From CADEER01 sp965216585 (lineage in GTDB: Bacteria; Desulfobacterota; Binatia; HRBIN30; CADEER01): 64,000 nt of DNA. How positions within the stretch are numbered: the stretch's first letter is position 1; each line of letters begins with the position of its first letter. Below are positions 54,284-64,000 of this stretch, piece by piece. The notes beneath the pieces were generated by a model. That model ran no database searches. It was not told where the DNA came from and was given only the letters and a program-made list of their open reading frames with translations. The stretch spans positions 1,674,001 through 1,738,000 of the forward strand of contig CBDCGC010000003.1 in assembly GCA_965216585.1 (NCBI GenBank), read 5' to 3'. Position numbers and translations under genes: made by a program.

Positions 54284-55371
54284 CTTCCACCGCCGATCTT
54301 GCCTTCGATCAAAACGTCGGCCCCCAGACGCGAAACGCGCACGTCTCGCAGACGCGGTGCGTCTTTCAGCCGGCCGAGAGAAAGTGCATCGATCATCGCG
54401 ACACCATCGCCGCCGATGATCGTCGGCGCAACGAAACAGGCGACTCGATCGACGACGCCGGCCCGCAAGGCACCGGCCGCCAGCTCGGCACCTCCCTCGA
54501 GGAGCAGCGAGGACACGCCACGGCGTACCAACCGGCGCAGCAGCGCCTTGTGCGAGATCCTGGCATCGCTGTTGGTGAAGGTTTCGACCTGGACACCGTT
54601 GCTCAACATCTTCTTCACCTTGCCCCCCGCGCTGCGGGTGGTCGCTACCAGCGTACCGCTCGCCAGGTCGTTTGTCAGCACCTTGGCGTCGACCGGGATG
54701 CGCAGCCGACCGTCGACGATGACGCGCAGCGGATCGCGGCCGCGGTGGCGGCGGCAGGTCAACGACGGGTCGTCGGCCAGCACCGTGCCGGCGCCGACCA
54801 TGATCGCATCCATCTCGTCACGCCAACGATGCACCAGGCGACGCGACCGCTCGCCGGTGATCCAGCGCGATTCGCCGCCCTTCGTCGCAATACGCCCGTC
54901 AAGGCTGGCCGCCAGCTTCAACGTGACCAACGGCAGACCCGTGGTCACGGCTTTTTCGAAAGGTGCAATCAATTCGCGGCAGCGTTCCTCCTCGACGCCA
55001 ATCGCAACTTCGATGCCCAGTCGGCGCAGGCGCTGGGTGCCACCACCGCCAACGTGCGGGTTGGGATCGGCCACTCCGATGACGACGCGCGCAATACCGG
55101 TGTTGGCGATGGCTTCGGTACAAGGGGGCGTTCGCCCCTGGTGATTGCACGGCTCGAGCGTCACGTAGAGCGTCGCGCCGCGCGCGCGCTTGCCGGCGTC
55201 GCGCAACGCGGCCACTTCACCGTGCGCCGCACCGGGTCGGCGGTGATACCCCTTGCCGACGATCTCGCCGTCGCGCACCACCACCGCGCCGACGGGGGGA
55301 TTGGGACTCGTACGACCCAGCCCGCGCCTGGCCAGGCGCAGCGCCGCACGCATGTGCTGCCTATCCTGCAT
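54280..55371 (-). CDS. ribD: Bifunctional riboflavin biosynthesis deaminase/reductase RibD
   Basis: 363 residues. The N-terminal cytidine-deaminase-like domain carries the zinc motif (HGEVAAL, then PCNHQGRTPPC). The C-terminal reductase domain has SLDGRIA, MVGAGTVLADDPSL and LLEGGAELAAG. It converts the GTP cyclohydrolase II product in two steps. In related gene orders ribE follows ribD; here ribBA follows directly with a 4-base overlap. No FMN riboswitch is visible in the 81-base gap upstream. Confidence 0.95.
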   Translation of the reverse strand: MQDRQHMRAALRLARRGLGRTSPNPPVGAVVVRDGEIVGKGYHRRPGAAHGEVAALRDAGKRARGATLYVTLEPCNHQGRTPPCTEAIANTGIARVVIGVADPNPHVGGGGTQRLRRLGIEVAIGVEEERCRELIAPFEKAVTTGLPLVTLKLAASLDGRIATKGGESRWITGERSRRLVHRWRDEMDAIMVGAGTVLADDPSLTCRRHRGRDPLRVIVDGRLRIPVDAKVLTNDLASGTLVATTRSAGGKVKKMLSNGVQVETFTNSDARISHKALLRRLVRRGVSSLLLEGGAELAAGALRAGVVDRVACFVAPTIIGGDGVAMIDALSLGRLKDAPRLRDVRVSRLGADVLIEGKIGGGR

Positions 55372-55452
55372 CTCCCGCTACCGTAGCAAGCAGTGGCGGC
55401 AGCAGAATACCGCCGGGCAGAGAGGGTCTCCGCTGGTTTTCCACGAGCGTCG

Positions 55453-55956
55453 CTATTTCGTCGTTGGGCGGCGGCCGCGGCGCGAGCGCGAACGCGAACG
55501 CTTGCCATCGTGGATGAGATCCTGGAGCTCACGCATGAACTCACCGACATCCTGAAAGGAGCGATACACCGAGGCAAAGCGAACGTAGGCAACCTGATCG
55601 AGCCGCGCCAGCTCGGCCATGACCGCCTCGCCGACGACCGAAGTGGGAACCTCTTTCTCGCCGCGCTCCTGGACGATCCGTTCGACCCGATCGGCCGCCG
55701 TCTCGATGGCGGCAGCGCTGACCGGCCGCTTCTCGCATGCCTTCTTCAGGCCGCTGACGATCTTGAGGCGATCGAAGACCTCGCGCCGGTCGTCCTTCTT
55801 GACCAACATCGGCAACACTTCTTCAACGCGCTCATAGGTCGTGAAGCGGCGCTCGCAATGCCCGCATTCGCGCCGGCGGCGGATGACTTCATTGTCTTTC
55901 GTCAACCGAGAATCGATGACGCGGTTGTCCGTGTCACGGCAGAATGGACAACGCAT
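55453..55956 (-). CDS. nrdR: Transcriptional repressor NrdR
   Basis: 167 residues. The N-terminal zinc ribbon has two Cys pairs (MRCPFC and ECGHCERRFTTYE). An ATP-cone domain follows (VKKDDRREVFDRLKIVSGL). It represses ribonucleotide reductase genes according to dATP/ATP level. The C-terminal tail is strongly basic (RSRSRSRRGRRP), longer than in many relatives. It lies upstream of ribD by 81 bases, a widespread pairing. Confidence 0.95.
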   Translation of the reverse strand: MRCPFCRDTDNRVIDSRLTKDNEVIRRRRECGHCERRFTTYERVEEVLPMLVKKDDRREVFDRLKIVSGLKKACEKRPVSAAAIETAADRVERIVQERGEKEVPTSVVGEAVMAELARLDQVAYVRFASVYRSFQDVGEFMRELQDLIHDGKRSRSRSRRGRRPTTK

Positions 55957-56063
55957 GACTCAAACACCAGTTCCCAAACGACAGATTCCAGGTCCGAGCC
56001 TACCTGCCGAGCCCTTCTCAACAAACTCGAGCCAGGCTGCGTTTGGTATCTGCAATCCCATCC

Positions 56064-57506
56064 TCAGCCGCCTTTGACCTCGAAGAGCACGAGCTGGCGC
56101 GATTGCGTGTCCTCGGCGACTTGCACCGGGTAGCGACCGGTGAAACAGGCGTCGCAGAAGCCGTTCGACGACGGTTCCGGCAAGAAGTCGTAGAGTCCCT
56201 TCTCGCTCAGGAAGGCGAGCGAGTCGGCATCGACGAACTCGCGAATCTGCTCCACCGTATGGCTCGAGGCAACGAGCTCCTCTCGGGTTGGCGTATCGAC
56301 ACCGTAGAAGCACGGACCGATCGTCGGCGGCGATGAGATGCGCAAATGAACTTCGCTGGCACCGCCCTGTTGTCGCAGCATCGCCACGATCTTCTGGCTC
56401 GTCGTACCGCGCACCAGGGAATCGTCGACGACGACGACACGCTTCCCTTCGAGCACCTGGCGTTGTGCGTTGAGCTTGACCTTGACACCGAAATGGCGAA
56501 TTTCGTTTTGCGGCTCGATGAAGGTGCGACCGACATAGTGGTTGCGGATCAACCCGAAATCGAACTCCAGCGCCGACTCCTCGGCATAGCCGAGCGCCGC
56601 CGGGACGCCCGAGTCGGGAACGGGAATGACGATGTCGGCCTCGACGGCGCACTCGCGTGCCAGACAGCGGCCCAGAGCTTTGCGCGCCTGGTAGACACTG
56701 CGGCCGAAGATCGTGCTGTCCGGCCGCGAGAAATAGACGTACTCGAAAACGCATCTCGTCGGCGCGACGGCGGGAAAGGGAAAGTAGCTCTCCATCCCGC
56801 TGCTCGATGCGACGATCATCTCACCAGGCTCGACCTCGCGTTCGTAGTCCGCACCGATCAAATCCAAGGCGCAGGTCTCCGACGCCACGACGACGGCATC
56901 GCCCACGCGACCGAGCACGAGCGGTCGGAAGCCATTCGGATCGCGCGCCGCAATCATCTGGTCCCGATCGAGAATCAGTAGAGAGTACGCACCGTGGACC
57001 GCCGAGAGCGCCTCGCTCGTACGCTCGACCAGCGTCGGCCCCTTGGCACCAGCCATCAAGTGGATGATCACTTCGGTGTCGACCGACGACTGAAAAATCG
57101 AGCCTCCCGATTCGAGGCGCTCGCGCAACTCGTGGGCGTTGACGATGTTTCCGTTGTGGGCAACGGCAAGGCCGCCGCGACCAAACTCGACGACGAAGGG
57201 TTGCGTGTTTTTGAGCAGGGTGCGGCCCGCAGTCGAATAGCGATTGTGGCCAATCGCCGAGCTACCGGACAGACGTTGCATGACATCGCGATCGAAAACG
57301 TCCGCCACCAAACCGAGGCCGCGGTGCGACATCAACAACTGTCCGTCGGAAGAAACGATGCCCGCCCCCTCCTGGCCACGGTGCTGCAGCGCGTACAGGC
57401 CCAGATAGGCGAGATTGGCAGCCTCCGGGTGACCGAAGACACCGACCACGCCGCATTCGTCGTGGAAGCGATCCTGCTTGCCGTCAGACGGGAGAGAGGT
57501 CGTCAT
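56064..57506 (-). CDS. purF: Amidophosphoribosyltransferase PurF (Fe-S type)
   Basis: 480 residues from ATG 57506; an upstream in-frame ATG at 57539 is also possible. A ~17-residue propeptide precedes the nucleophile Cys in HDECGVVGV, as in the Bacillus-type enzyme. The glutaminase domain has LQHRGQEGAGI, IGHNRYST and AHNGNIVN. The PRPP site is VVVVDDSLVRGTTS. Four Cys at the positions of the [4Fe-4S] ligands are present (RCVFEY, GPCFYG, FCDACF). It catalyses the first step of purine synthesis. Confidence 0.95.
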   Translation of the reverse strand: MTTSLPSDGKQDRFHDECGVVGVFGHPEAANLAYLGLYALQHRGQEGAGIVSSDGQLLMSHRGLGLVADVFDRDVMQRLSGSSAIGHNRYSTAGRTLLKNTQPFVVEFGRGGLAVAHNGNIVNAHELRERLESGGSIFQSSVDTEVIIHLMAGAKGPTLVERTSEALSAVHGAYSLLILDRDQMIAARDPNGFRPLVLGRVGDAVVVASETCALDLIGADYEREVEPGEMIVASSSGMESYFPFPAVAPTRCVFEYVYFSRPDSTIFGRSVYQARKALGRCLARECAVEADIVIPVPDSGVPAALGYAEESALEFDFGLIRNHYVGRTFIEPQNEIRHFGVKVKLNAQRQVLEGKRVVVVDDSLVRGTTSQKIVAMLRQQGGASEVHLRISSPPTIGPCFYGVDTPTREELVASSHTVEQIREFVDADSLAFLSEKGLYDFLPEPSSNGFCDACFTGRYPVQVAEDTQSRQLVLFEVKGG

Positions 57507-57569
57507 CGCAGTGGACAGCCGGACGTACCCTCGTTGCATACTACGGAACGACCGCCGGCGCGAGCCGAC

Positions 57570-59801
57570 TCACGCCGTGTCCTCTCCTTCTGCCATCAAA
57601 GCGGCGATAGCTCCCGACCAGGTCTGGTGAATCTCGTCGACGTCGACGTCGATCAACCGGCCGATGCGCAAACGGCTGCCGCGTACGGTTCCCAGGTCGG
57701 TCAGCGGCGTATCGTGCTTGGCCGCGAGATCGCGCAAGCGCGAGAGGTTCTTCGAGCGAAGGGAGAGCAAGACTCGCGATTGGCTTTCGCCAAAGAGCCA
57801 GGCGTCGGGGCGGATCGACGTCTCGAGCTCGATCTCGGCACCGCGGCGCTTGCCCGGACCCGACATGCAACACTCGGCGAGAGCCACCGCCAATCCACCT
57901 TCCGCTACGTCGTGCGCCGAGCTCACGAGGCCGTCGCGAATCGCCTCGAGGCAAACCGCTTGCAACGAGCGCTCGGCGACGAGATCGATCCACGGCGGCG
58001 TCCCGCGCACGACCCCGTGCAGCGAAGCGAGGTACTCGGAACCGCCGAGCTCCTCGCGCGTGCGGCCGAGCAAGACAACTACATCGCCGTCGTTTTCGAA
58101 CCACGGCTTGCAGTGTCGTTCGACGTTCTCGACCAAGCCGACGACGGCGATCGTCGGTGTCGGCGGGATGCCGCGCCCGTCGGTTTCATTGTAAAAGCTG
58201 ACGTTGCCGCTGACCACGGGAAGCGACAGCGCTTTGCAGGCATCGCCGATCCCGCGCACGGCCTCGCGGAACTGCCACATGATCTCGGGCTTTTCCGGAT
58301 TGCCAAAGTTCAGACAATCGGTGACGCCGATCGGCTCGCCACCGGCGCAGACGACGTTACGGGCCGCCTCGACGACGGCGATCATGGCGCCGACGTACGG
58401 GTCCAGCGAGCAATAGCGGCTGTTGCAGTCGACACTCAGCGCGATCGCTTTGTCGGTGCCCTTGACGCGCACGACAGCCGCATCCGAGCCGGGTCGCACG
58501 ACGGTATTGCCGCGAACGAAGTAGTCGTACTGAGAATACACCCACTCGCGCGAGCAGATGTTGGGTGAGGCCAGCAGGCGACTCAGGCTGCGGTTGTAGT
58601 CGCCCGGCACGGGAACGTCACCGAGCACCAGGTACTGGACCTCGCCCTGCTTGGTCGGCGGAGAGAAGGGGCGCTCGTAGACCGGCGCGCCGTTGGCCAA
58701 GGGTCCGACCGGCAGCGCAACGACCTCCTCGCCGTCGGAAACCACGCGTAGGTGTCGATCATCGGTCACCTCTCCGATGACGGCGGCGTCGAGATCCCAC
58801 TTTTCGAACACCGCACGCACCTCGTCTTCCGCCCCGGCACGAGCGACGATCAGCATACGCTCCTGGGATTCGGAGAGAAGTATTTCGTAGGGAGTCATGC
58901 CGACTTCGCGCTTGGGAACGCGGTCGAGATCGATGCGAATTCCGACTCCACCGCGATCGGCCATCTCGACCGATGACGAGGTGAGCCCCGCCGCGCCCAT
59001 GTCCTGGATGGCGACGATGGCGTCGAGCTCCATGAGCTCGAGGCATGCCTCGATGAGCAGCTTCTCGGTAAACGGATCACCCACCTGCACCGTCGGGCGC
59101 TTTTCCTCCGTCTCGTCGTCAAACTCCGCCGAGGCGAGGAGGCTGGCGCCGTGAATCCCGTCTCGCCCGGTCTTCGAGCCGACGTAGAGAACGGGATTGC
59201 CGGCACCCGACGCTTCGGCGCGAAAGATTCGATCTTCGCGGACGATTCCCAAGGTGAAGGCGTTGACCAGGATGTTTTCGTTGTAGCCGCGATCGAAGTA
59301 GATCTCGCCGCCGACGGTCGGAACACCGACGCAATTGCCGTAGCCACCGATGCCAGCAACCACTCCCGAGACCAGAAAGCGCGTGCGCTGATGATCGAAC
59401 GACCCGAATCGCAACGAGTTGAGGTTGGCAATCGGCCGCGCACCCATCGTGAACACGTCGCGCAGGATGCCACCCACGCCGGTCGCAGCTCCTTGGTAGG
59501 GCTCGATGTACGATGGATGATTGTGGCTTTCGATTTTGAAAACCGCCGCCAGTCCGTCGCCAATCGACACCGCGCCGGCGTTCTCCCCGGGTCCCTGCAG
59601 GACACGTTCGCCGGTCTGCGGCAGCTCACGCAACAGCGCCCGCGAGCTCTTGTAGCTGCAGTGCTCCGACCACATCACCGAGGCGACACCCAGCTCGGCG
59701 AGATTGGGCACGCGACCGATCTCACGGCACAGCTTGGCGAACTCGTCGGCGCTCAGTCCGTGATCGAGCGCTGTCTTCTCGTCGACCGCCTGCCCCTTCA
59801 C
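57570..59801 (-). CDS. purL: Phosphoribosylformylglycinamidine synthase subunit PurL
   Basis: 743 residues, the small three-subunit form. GTG 59801 overlaps the purQ stop (GTGA) and gives the normal family N-terminus (ALDHGLSADEFAKLCREIGR); the frame further upstream lies in purQ. Motifs: SVMWSEHCSYKSSR, KIESHNHPSYIEPYQGAATG, GGYGNCVGVPTVGGE, and IQDMGAAGL in the ATP-binding half. With PurQ and PurS it makes FGAM from FGAR, ATP and glutamine. Confidence 0.96.
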   Translation of the reverse strand: MKGQAVDEKTALDHGLSADEFAKLCREIGRVPNLAELGVASVMWSEHCSYKSSRALLRELPQTGERVLQGPGENAGAVSIGDGLAAVFKIESHNHPSYIEPYQGAATGVGGILRDVFTMGARPIANLNSLRFGSFDHQRTRFLVSGVVAGIGGYGNCVGVPTVGGEIYFDRGYNENILVNAFTLGIVREDRIFRAEASGAGNPVLYVGSKTGRDGIHGASLLASAEFDDETEEKRPTVQVGDPFTEKLLIEACLELMELDAIVAIQDMGAAGLTSSSVEMADRGGVGIRIDLDRVPKREVGMTPYEILLSESQERMLIVARAGAEDEVRAVFEKWDLDAAVIGEVTDDRHLRVVSDGEEVVALPVGPLANGAPVYERPFSPPTKQGEVQYLVLGDVPVPGDYNRSLSRLLASPNICSREWVYSQYDYFVRGNTVVRPGSDAAVVRVKGTDKAIALSVDCNSRYCSLDPYVGAMIAVVEAARNVVCAGGEPIGVTDCLNFGNPEKPEIMWQFREAVRGIGDACKALSLPVVSGNVSFYNETDGRGIPPTPTIAVVGLVENVERHCKPWFENDGDVVVLLGRTREELGGSEYLASLHGVVRGTPPWIDLVAERSLQAVCLEAIRDGLVSSAHDVAEGGLAVALAECCMSGPGKRRGAEIELETSIRPDAWLFGESQSRVLLSLRSKNLSRLRDLAAKHDTPLTDLGTVRGSRLRIGRLIDVDVDEIHQTWSGAIAALMAEGEDTA

Positions 59802-60505
59802 GAAGACGCTCCGCGGTTGCGCAACCAGCGCTCCATCGAGCGGAAGAATCTGGCGCCGTCCTCCAGTCCCATCAGCCCTTCGCACGCATGCTCGGCGTGC
59901 GGCATCATGCCAAACACGTTGCCCCCTTCGTTGACGATTCCGGCGATGTTGCCGAGTGAGCCGTTGGGGTTGGCCGCTAGGCTGGCCTCGCCCGAGTCGT
60001 CGACGTAGCGAACGACCACCTGGCCGTTGCTCTCGATCTTCCGCAGCGCATCTTCATCGGCGACGAAACAGCCCTCGCCGTGCTTGATCGGCAAACGCAG
60101 GGACTGCCCCGTCTCGCAAAGATTGGTGAACGGCGTGTCAGTGCGCTCGACGCGAAGGTAGGCAACGCCGCAAACGAAGCTCAGACTCTGGTTGCGAACC
60201 AGAGCGCCCGGCAACAGTCCCGACTCGCACAAGATCTGGAAGCCGTTGCACAGTCCCATGACCAGACCGCCCGCATGGGCGAAACTCATGACACTGTCCA
60301 TCACCGGCGAAAAGCGCGCCAGCGCTCCGGCGCGCAGGTAGTCGCCGTAGGAGAAGCCACCGGGCAGGACGACACAATCGACACCGCAAAGGTCACGGTC
60401 CTTGTGCCACAAACGCGCGCTCTCGATGCCGAGCACCTCGGCCAACGCGTGTAGAGTGTCGGCATCGTCCAGCGAGCCGGGGAACGAAACGACCCCACAC
60501 TTCAT
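59798..60505 (-). CDS. purQ: Phosphoribosylformylglycinamidine synthase subunit PurQ
   Basis: 235 residues. Class I glutamine amidotransferase with nucleophile Cys in GLCNGFQIL and the His-Glu pair in PHAEHACEG. It supplies ammonia to PurL. ATG 60505 gives the usual MKCGVVSFPGS start. It follows purS by 37 bases and overlaps purL by 4. Confidence 0.95.
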   Translation of the reverse strand: MKCGVVSFPGSLDDADTLHALAEVLGIESARLWHKDRDLCGVDCVVLPGGFSYGDYLRAGALARFSPVMDSVMSFAHAGGLVMGLCNGFQILCESGLLPGALVRNQSLSFVCGVAYLRVERTDTPFTNLCETGQSLRLPIKHGEGCFVADEDALRKIESNGQVVVRYVDDSGEASLAANPNGSLGNIAGIVNEGGNVFGMMPHAEHACEGLMGLEDGARFFRSMERWLRNRGASS

Positions 60506-60542
60506 GCGTCTGACAACTCGAGCCGCGGCGGTAAACGCCACG

Positions 60543-60800
60543 TCACGACGGATCGGCTTCCTGATGGCCGATCTCGAAGCGATAATCTTCGATCACACCG
60601 TTGGCCAGGAGCTGGCGACACATGTCGTCCAAGCGAGCCGTGACGTCGCCACCGGCACCGTCGACTTCCATGGTGATGTAGCGCCCCAGCCGCACGTTGC
60701 GCGCCTCTGCGAAGCCGAGCGCGTGGAGTGCTCTCTCGGTTGCCTTTCCAGCGGGATCGAGCACTCCCGCTTTGGGTGTGACGTAGACCTTTGCCTGCAC
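60543..60800 (-). CDS. purS: Phosphoribosylformylglycinamidine synthase subunit PurS
   Basis: 85 residues from GTG 60800, with GGGAGGGAA upstream. VQAKVYVTPKAGVLDPAGKA, LHALGF and the C-terminal DDMCRQLLANGVIEDYRFEIG match PurS. It bridges PurQ and PurL in the FGAM synthase complex. The frame is open upstream, but that segment overlaps dut and is not part of the protein. Confidence 0.93.
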   Translation of the reverse strand: MQAKVYVTPKAGVLDPAGKATERALHALGFAEARNVRLGRYITMEVDGAGGDVTARLDDMCRQLLANGVIEDYRFEIGHQEADPS

Positions 60801-60819
60801 GACTTCCCTCCCCACGTGT

Positions 60820-61305
60820 TCAGGAATCCGCCGCCCCGTCGCGGTTGATCCCCGTGTGCCCAAAGCCACCAGCGCCTCGGTTGGTTTCACTGAGAGCATC
60901 GCTCTCGCGCCAGGTGACTCGCGACACCGGTGCCACCACCATCTGGGCGATCCGGTCGCCGCGCTCGACGCGAAAGGGTCCCGGCCCGAGATTGACCATG
61001 ATGACGCCGATCTCGCCGCGATAGTCGGCATCGATGGTTCCGGGAGCGTTCAAAAGAGTAACACCGTGCCGCAGCGCCAGCCCGCTGCGCGGCCGGATCT
61101 GAGCTTCAAAGCCATGCGGTAGCTCTACAACGAGCCCGGTCGGTATCAAAGCCCGCTGGCCCGGCTCGAGGAGCACCGGCTCGTCGACATCGGCGGCCAG
61201 ATCGAGACCGGCGGCCGCCTCGCTTTCGTAGGCTGGCAGCGGCAGCGGGCTGGCGCTGGGGCGGGCGCGGCGAACCAAAACCTCGACTCCGGGCCCCCCT
61301 TTCAT
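60820..61305 (-). CDS. dut: dUTP diphosphatase
   Basis: 161 residues. All five dUTPase motifs can be read: AAAGLDLAADV, RPRSGLALRHG, LNAPGTIDADYRGEI with the catalytic Asp, RIAQMVVAPV, and the C-terminal RGAGGFGHTG. The trimeric enzyme removes dUTP and makes dUMP. ATG 61305 lies 19 bases after the M16 peptidase stop. The gene belongs to the pnp / M16 / dut run seen in many bacteria. Confidence 0.96.
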   Translation of the reverse strand: MKGGPGVEVLVRRARPSASPLPLPAYESEAAAGLDLAADVDEPVLLEPGQRALIPTGLVVELPHGFEAQIRPRSGLALRHGVTLLNAPGTIDADYRGEIGVIMVNLGPGPFRVERGDRIAQMVVAPVSRVTWRESDALSETNRGAGGFGHTGINRDGAADS

Positions 61306-61324
61306 GCCAGTCCCGCCAGCAACC

Positions 61325-62584
61325 TCAGGCGGCGTCCCAGAACCTGGCGCCGACGTCGCGACCCTCCAGGCTGCCGAGAAGGGCCAGGCCCATCGCATCC
61401 GCATTGGCCAGCCCAGCGGTAAAAGCAGTCACTTCGTCGTTGCTGACGGCGTCGATCGAGGCGGCGATCTCATCGATGGTGAAGTGTTTGCCGAAGTAGA
61501 TCTCGCTCTTGGCAAGACGCGTCATGCGACTGTCGCTGGTCTCGAGCCCGAGCAGCATGCCCCCCTTCAACTGACTCTTCGAGCGCTCGAGCTCGCGGTC
61601 GGACAGACCGTCGGCAACGACCTGTCGCAGCTCATCGCGAATGACGTCGATCACCTCCTCCACCCACTCATTCGTCGTGCCCGCGTAGATGCCGAGATAT
61701 CCGGCATCGCGGTAGGACGAGAGAAAGGAAAAAATGGAGTAGGCCCGGCCGCGTTTTTCGCGCACCTCCTGAAACAAGCGAGAACTCATGCCACCACCGA
61801 GCGCCGTGCTCAGCACATAGGCGGCGAAGCGCTGTTCCGAGCCGTGATTCACACCCGGGCCACCGAGACAGAGGTGCACCTGCTCGAGCGATTTGTCGAC
61901 CGCCGAAAGCCCTGGCTGCACCACCGGCGGCGCACAGTCGACGGCGCTGGCACTTCCTTCGAGGTGGGCAAACTCGCGCTCGACCCAAGCCTGCACATCG
62001 GCGTGCCGGATGTTGCCAGCACAGGCGATGACGATGCGGTCGGGTCGATAGCGAGCGTCGATGAAATCGACGAAATCACTGCGACCAAAGCCGCTCACCG
62101 TGTCGGCGTTGCCACAAATGGGATAGGAGAGCGGGTGATCACGCCAGTAGCTCAGATTGAAGATGTCGTGGATCAGCTCGTCGGGTGTGTCCTCGCCCTG
62201 GGCGATCTCCTGCAGGATGACGCCGCGCTCGCGGTCGATCTCTTCCGTTTGCAGCGTCGAGTGCAGAAAGATGTCGCTCAGTAGATCGGCGGCCAGGCCG
62301 AAGTGCTCTGCCAACACCCGGGCGTAGTAGCAAGTGCATTCCTTGCCGGTGAAGGCGTTGAGGGTACCGCCGACCGAGTCCACGCATTCGGCGATCTCTG
62401 CCGCCGATCGCTTCTTCGTGCCCTTGAAGAAAAGGTGCTCGAGAAAGTGCGAGATGCCTGCCTGGTCGCGCCGTTCGTAGCGCGAGCCGTTCTCGACCCA
62501 GATGCCGATCGTGACCGACGGCGCCCCATCGAGCCGCTCGCTGACTACACGAATGCCATTGGATAGCTGAGAACGCTCGACCAT
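61325..62584 (-). CDS. M16 family zinc peptidase (pnp-linked, YmxG-like)
   Basis: 419 residues. The zinc motif is HFLEH, with the downstream Glu in RERGVILQEIAQGED and the C-terminal GGGMSSRLFQEVREKRGRAYSI. This is the M16B peptidase normally found beside pnp and dut. Its physiological substrate is unclear. It is separated from pnp by 57 bases containing a strong inverted repeat. No signal peptide. Confidence 0.9.
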   Translation of the reverse strand: MVERSQLSNGIRVVSERLDGAPSVTIGIWVENGSRYERRDQAGISHFLEHLFFKGTKKRSAAEIAECVDSVGGTLNAFTGKECTCYYARVLAEHFGLAADLLSDIFLHSTLQTEEIDRERGVILQEIAQGEDTPDELIHDIFNLSYWRDHPLSYPICGNADTVSGFGRSDFVDFIDARYRPDRIVIACAGNIRHADVQAWVEREFAHLEGSASAVDCAPPVVQPGLSAVDKSLEQVHLCLGGPGVNHGSEQRFAAYVLSTALGGGMSSRLFQEVREKRGRAYSIFSFLSSYRDAGYLGIYAGTTNEWVEEVIDVIRDELRQVVADGLSDRELERSKSQLKGGMLLGLETSDSRMTRLAKSEIYFGKHFTIDEIAASIDAVSNDEVTAFTAGLANADAMGLALLGSLEGRDVGARFWDAA

Positions 62585-62592
62585 ACGCCAAG

Positions 62593-62632
62593 GCGCTGCG
62601 AAACCGGCAGTTCAGGTAGGGTTTCGCAGCGC
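62593..62632 (-). promoter_or_regulatory. 13-bp inverted repeat between pnp and the M16 peptidase
   Basis: GCGCTGCGAAACC (62593-62605) and GGTTTCGCAGCGC (62620-62632) pair perfectly around a 14-base loop. In the pnp transcript this folds as a strong hairpin between the two genes. No U-run follows, so it is more likely a processing or stability element, or a partial terminator. Confidence 0.6.
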
Positions 62633-62641
62633 TGGTGTATT

Positions 62642-64000
<1,359 letters not shown>

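Noticed and set aside
55372..55452. FMN riboswitch before ribD
   Set aside because: The gap to nrdR is 81 bases, too short for the FMN element plus expression platform, and the conserved RFN core is not visible.

Overview
The window is a high-G+C chromosomal segment from a Gram-negative bacterium. Envelope genes (lpxC, lptE, murJ, several lipoprotein signals) show an LPS-type outer membrane. The gene order nrdR-ribD-ribBA-ribH-nusB ... leuS-lptE-rpsT-murJ, the pnp/M16/dut/purSQLF block and the prkA-yhbH-spoVR cluster resemble deltaproteobacteria-like lineages. The long Thr/Pro linker of one secreted protein would also fit uncultured relatives such as Binatota-type genomes. This placement is an inference from gene order and style, not a phylogeny.

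Layout. 1-5.4 kb: the end of an acyl-CoA ligase, small secreted or membrane proteins, an M16 peptidase, pyrE and an isochorismatase-family hydrolase. 6-10.7 kb: the prkA-yhbH-spoVR stress/stationary-phase cluster. 10.7-19.4 kb: ispF and moeA (minus); ntrB-ntrC and thiE (plus), with thiE bracketed by two oppositely oriented arrays of one short repeat family; dnaB (minus); and a D,D-carboxypeptidase with a SPOR domain (plus). 19.4-31.6 kb: an accessory island containing vapBC, two paralogous AAA/DUF4143 ATPases at its edges, a giant SpvB/RHS secreted protein with a toxin-like tip, a candidate immunity gene, an Lgt-like paralog and a small exported protein.

31.7-39.2 kb (minus): a receiver-LpxC fusion behind an NtrY-type kinase, ruvBAC, yebC, an ECF sigma factor and a glutaredoxin. 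39.3-41.9 kb (plus): a zinc anti-sigma-like protein behind a SigR-like promoter, a DUF547 lipoprotein and mazG. 41.9-50.8 kb: murJ, rpsT, lptE, leuS, a GT-C membrane protein, an arylsulfotransferase-family protein and nusB. 51-52.5 kb: a secreted Thr/Pro-linker protein with a strong promoter. 52.6-64 kb (minus): riboflavin genes without ribE, nrdR, purF, purL, purQ, purS, dut, an M16 peptidase and pnp, which runs off the window.

Working together. ruvCAB, ntrY and lpxC are chained by 1-4 nt overlaps or close spacing. The kinase is therefore probably made together with the receiver domain fused to LpxC, which would link a two-component signal to the committed step of lipid A synthesis. Sigma factor, glutaredoxin and anti-sigma lie back to back as a possible thiol-redox circuit. 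The island combines a possible phase-variable poly-C tract at the RHS gene start with inverted repeats over the start codons of both DUF4143 ATPases. These, the LpxC fusion and an rpsT leader hairpin that could hide its ribosome binding site are the most unusual signals in the window.
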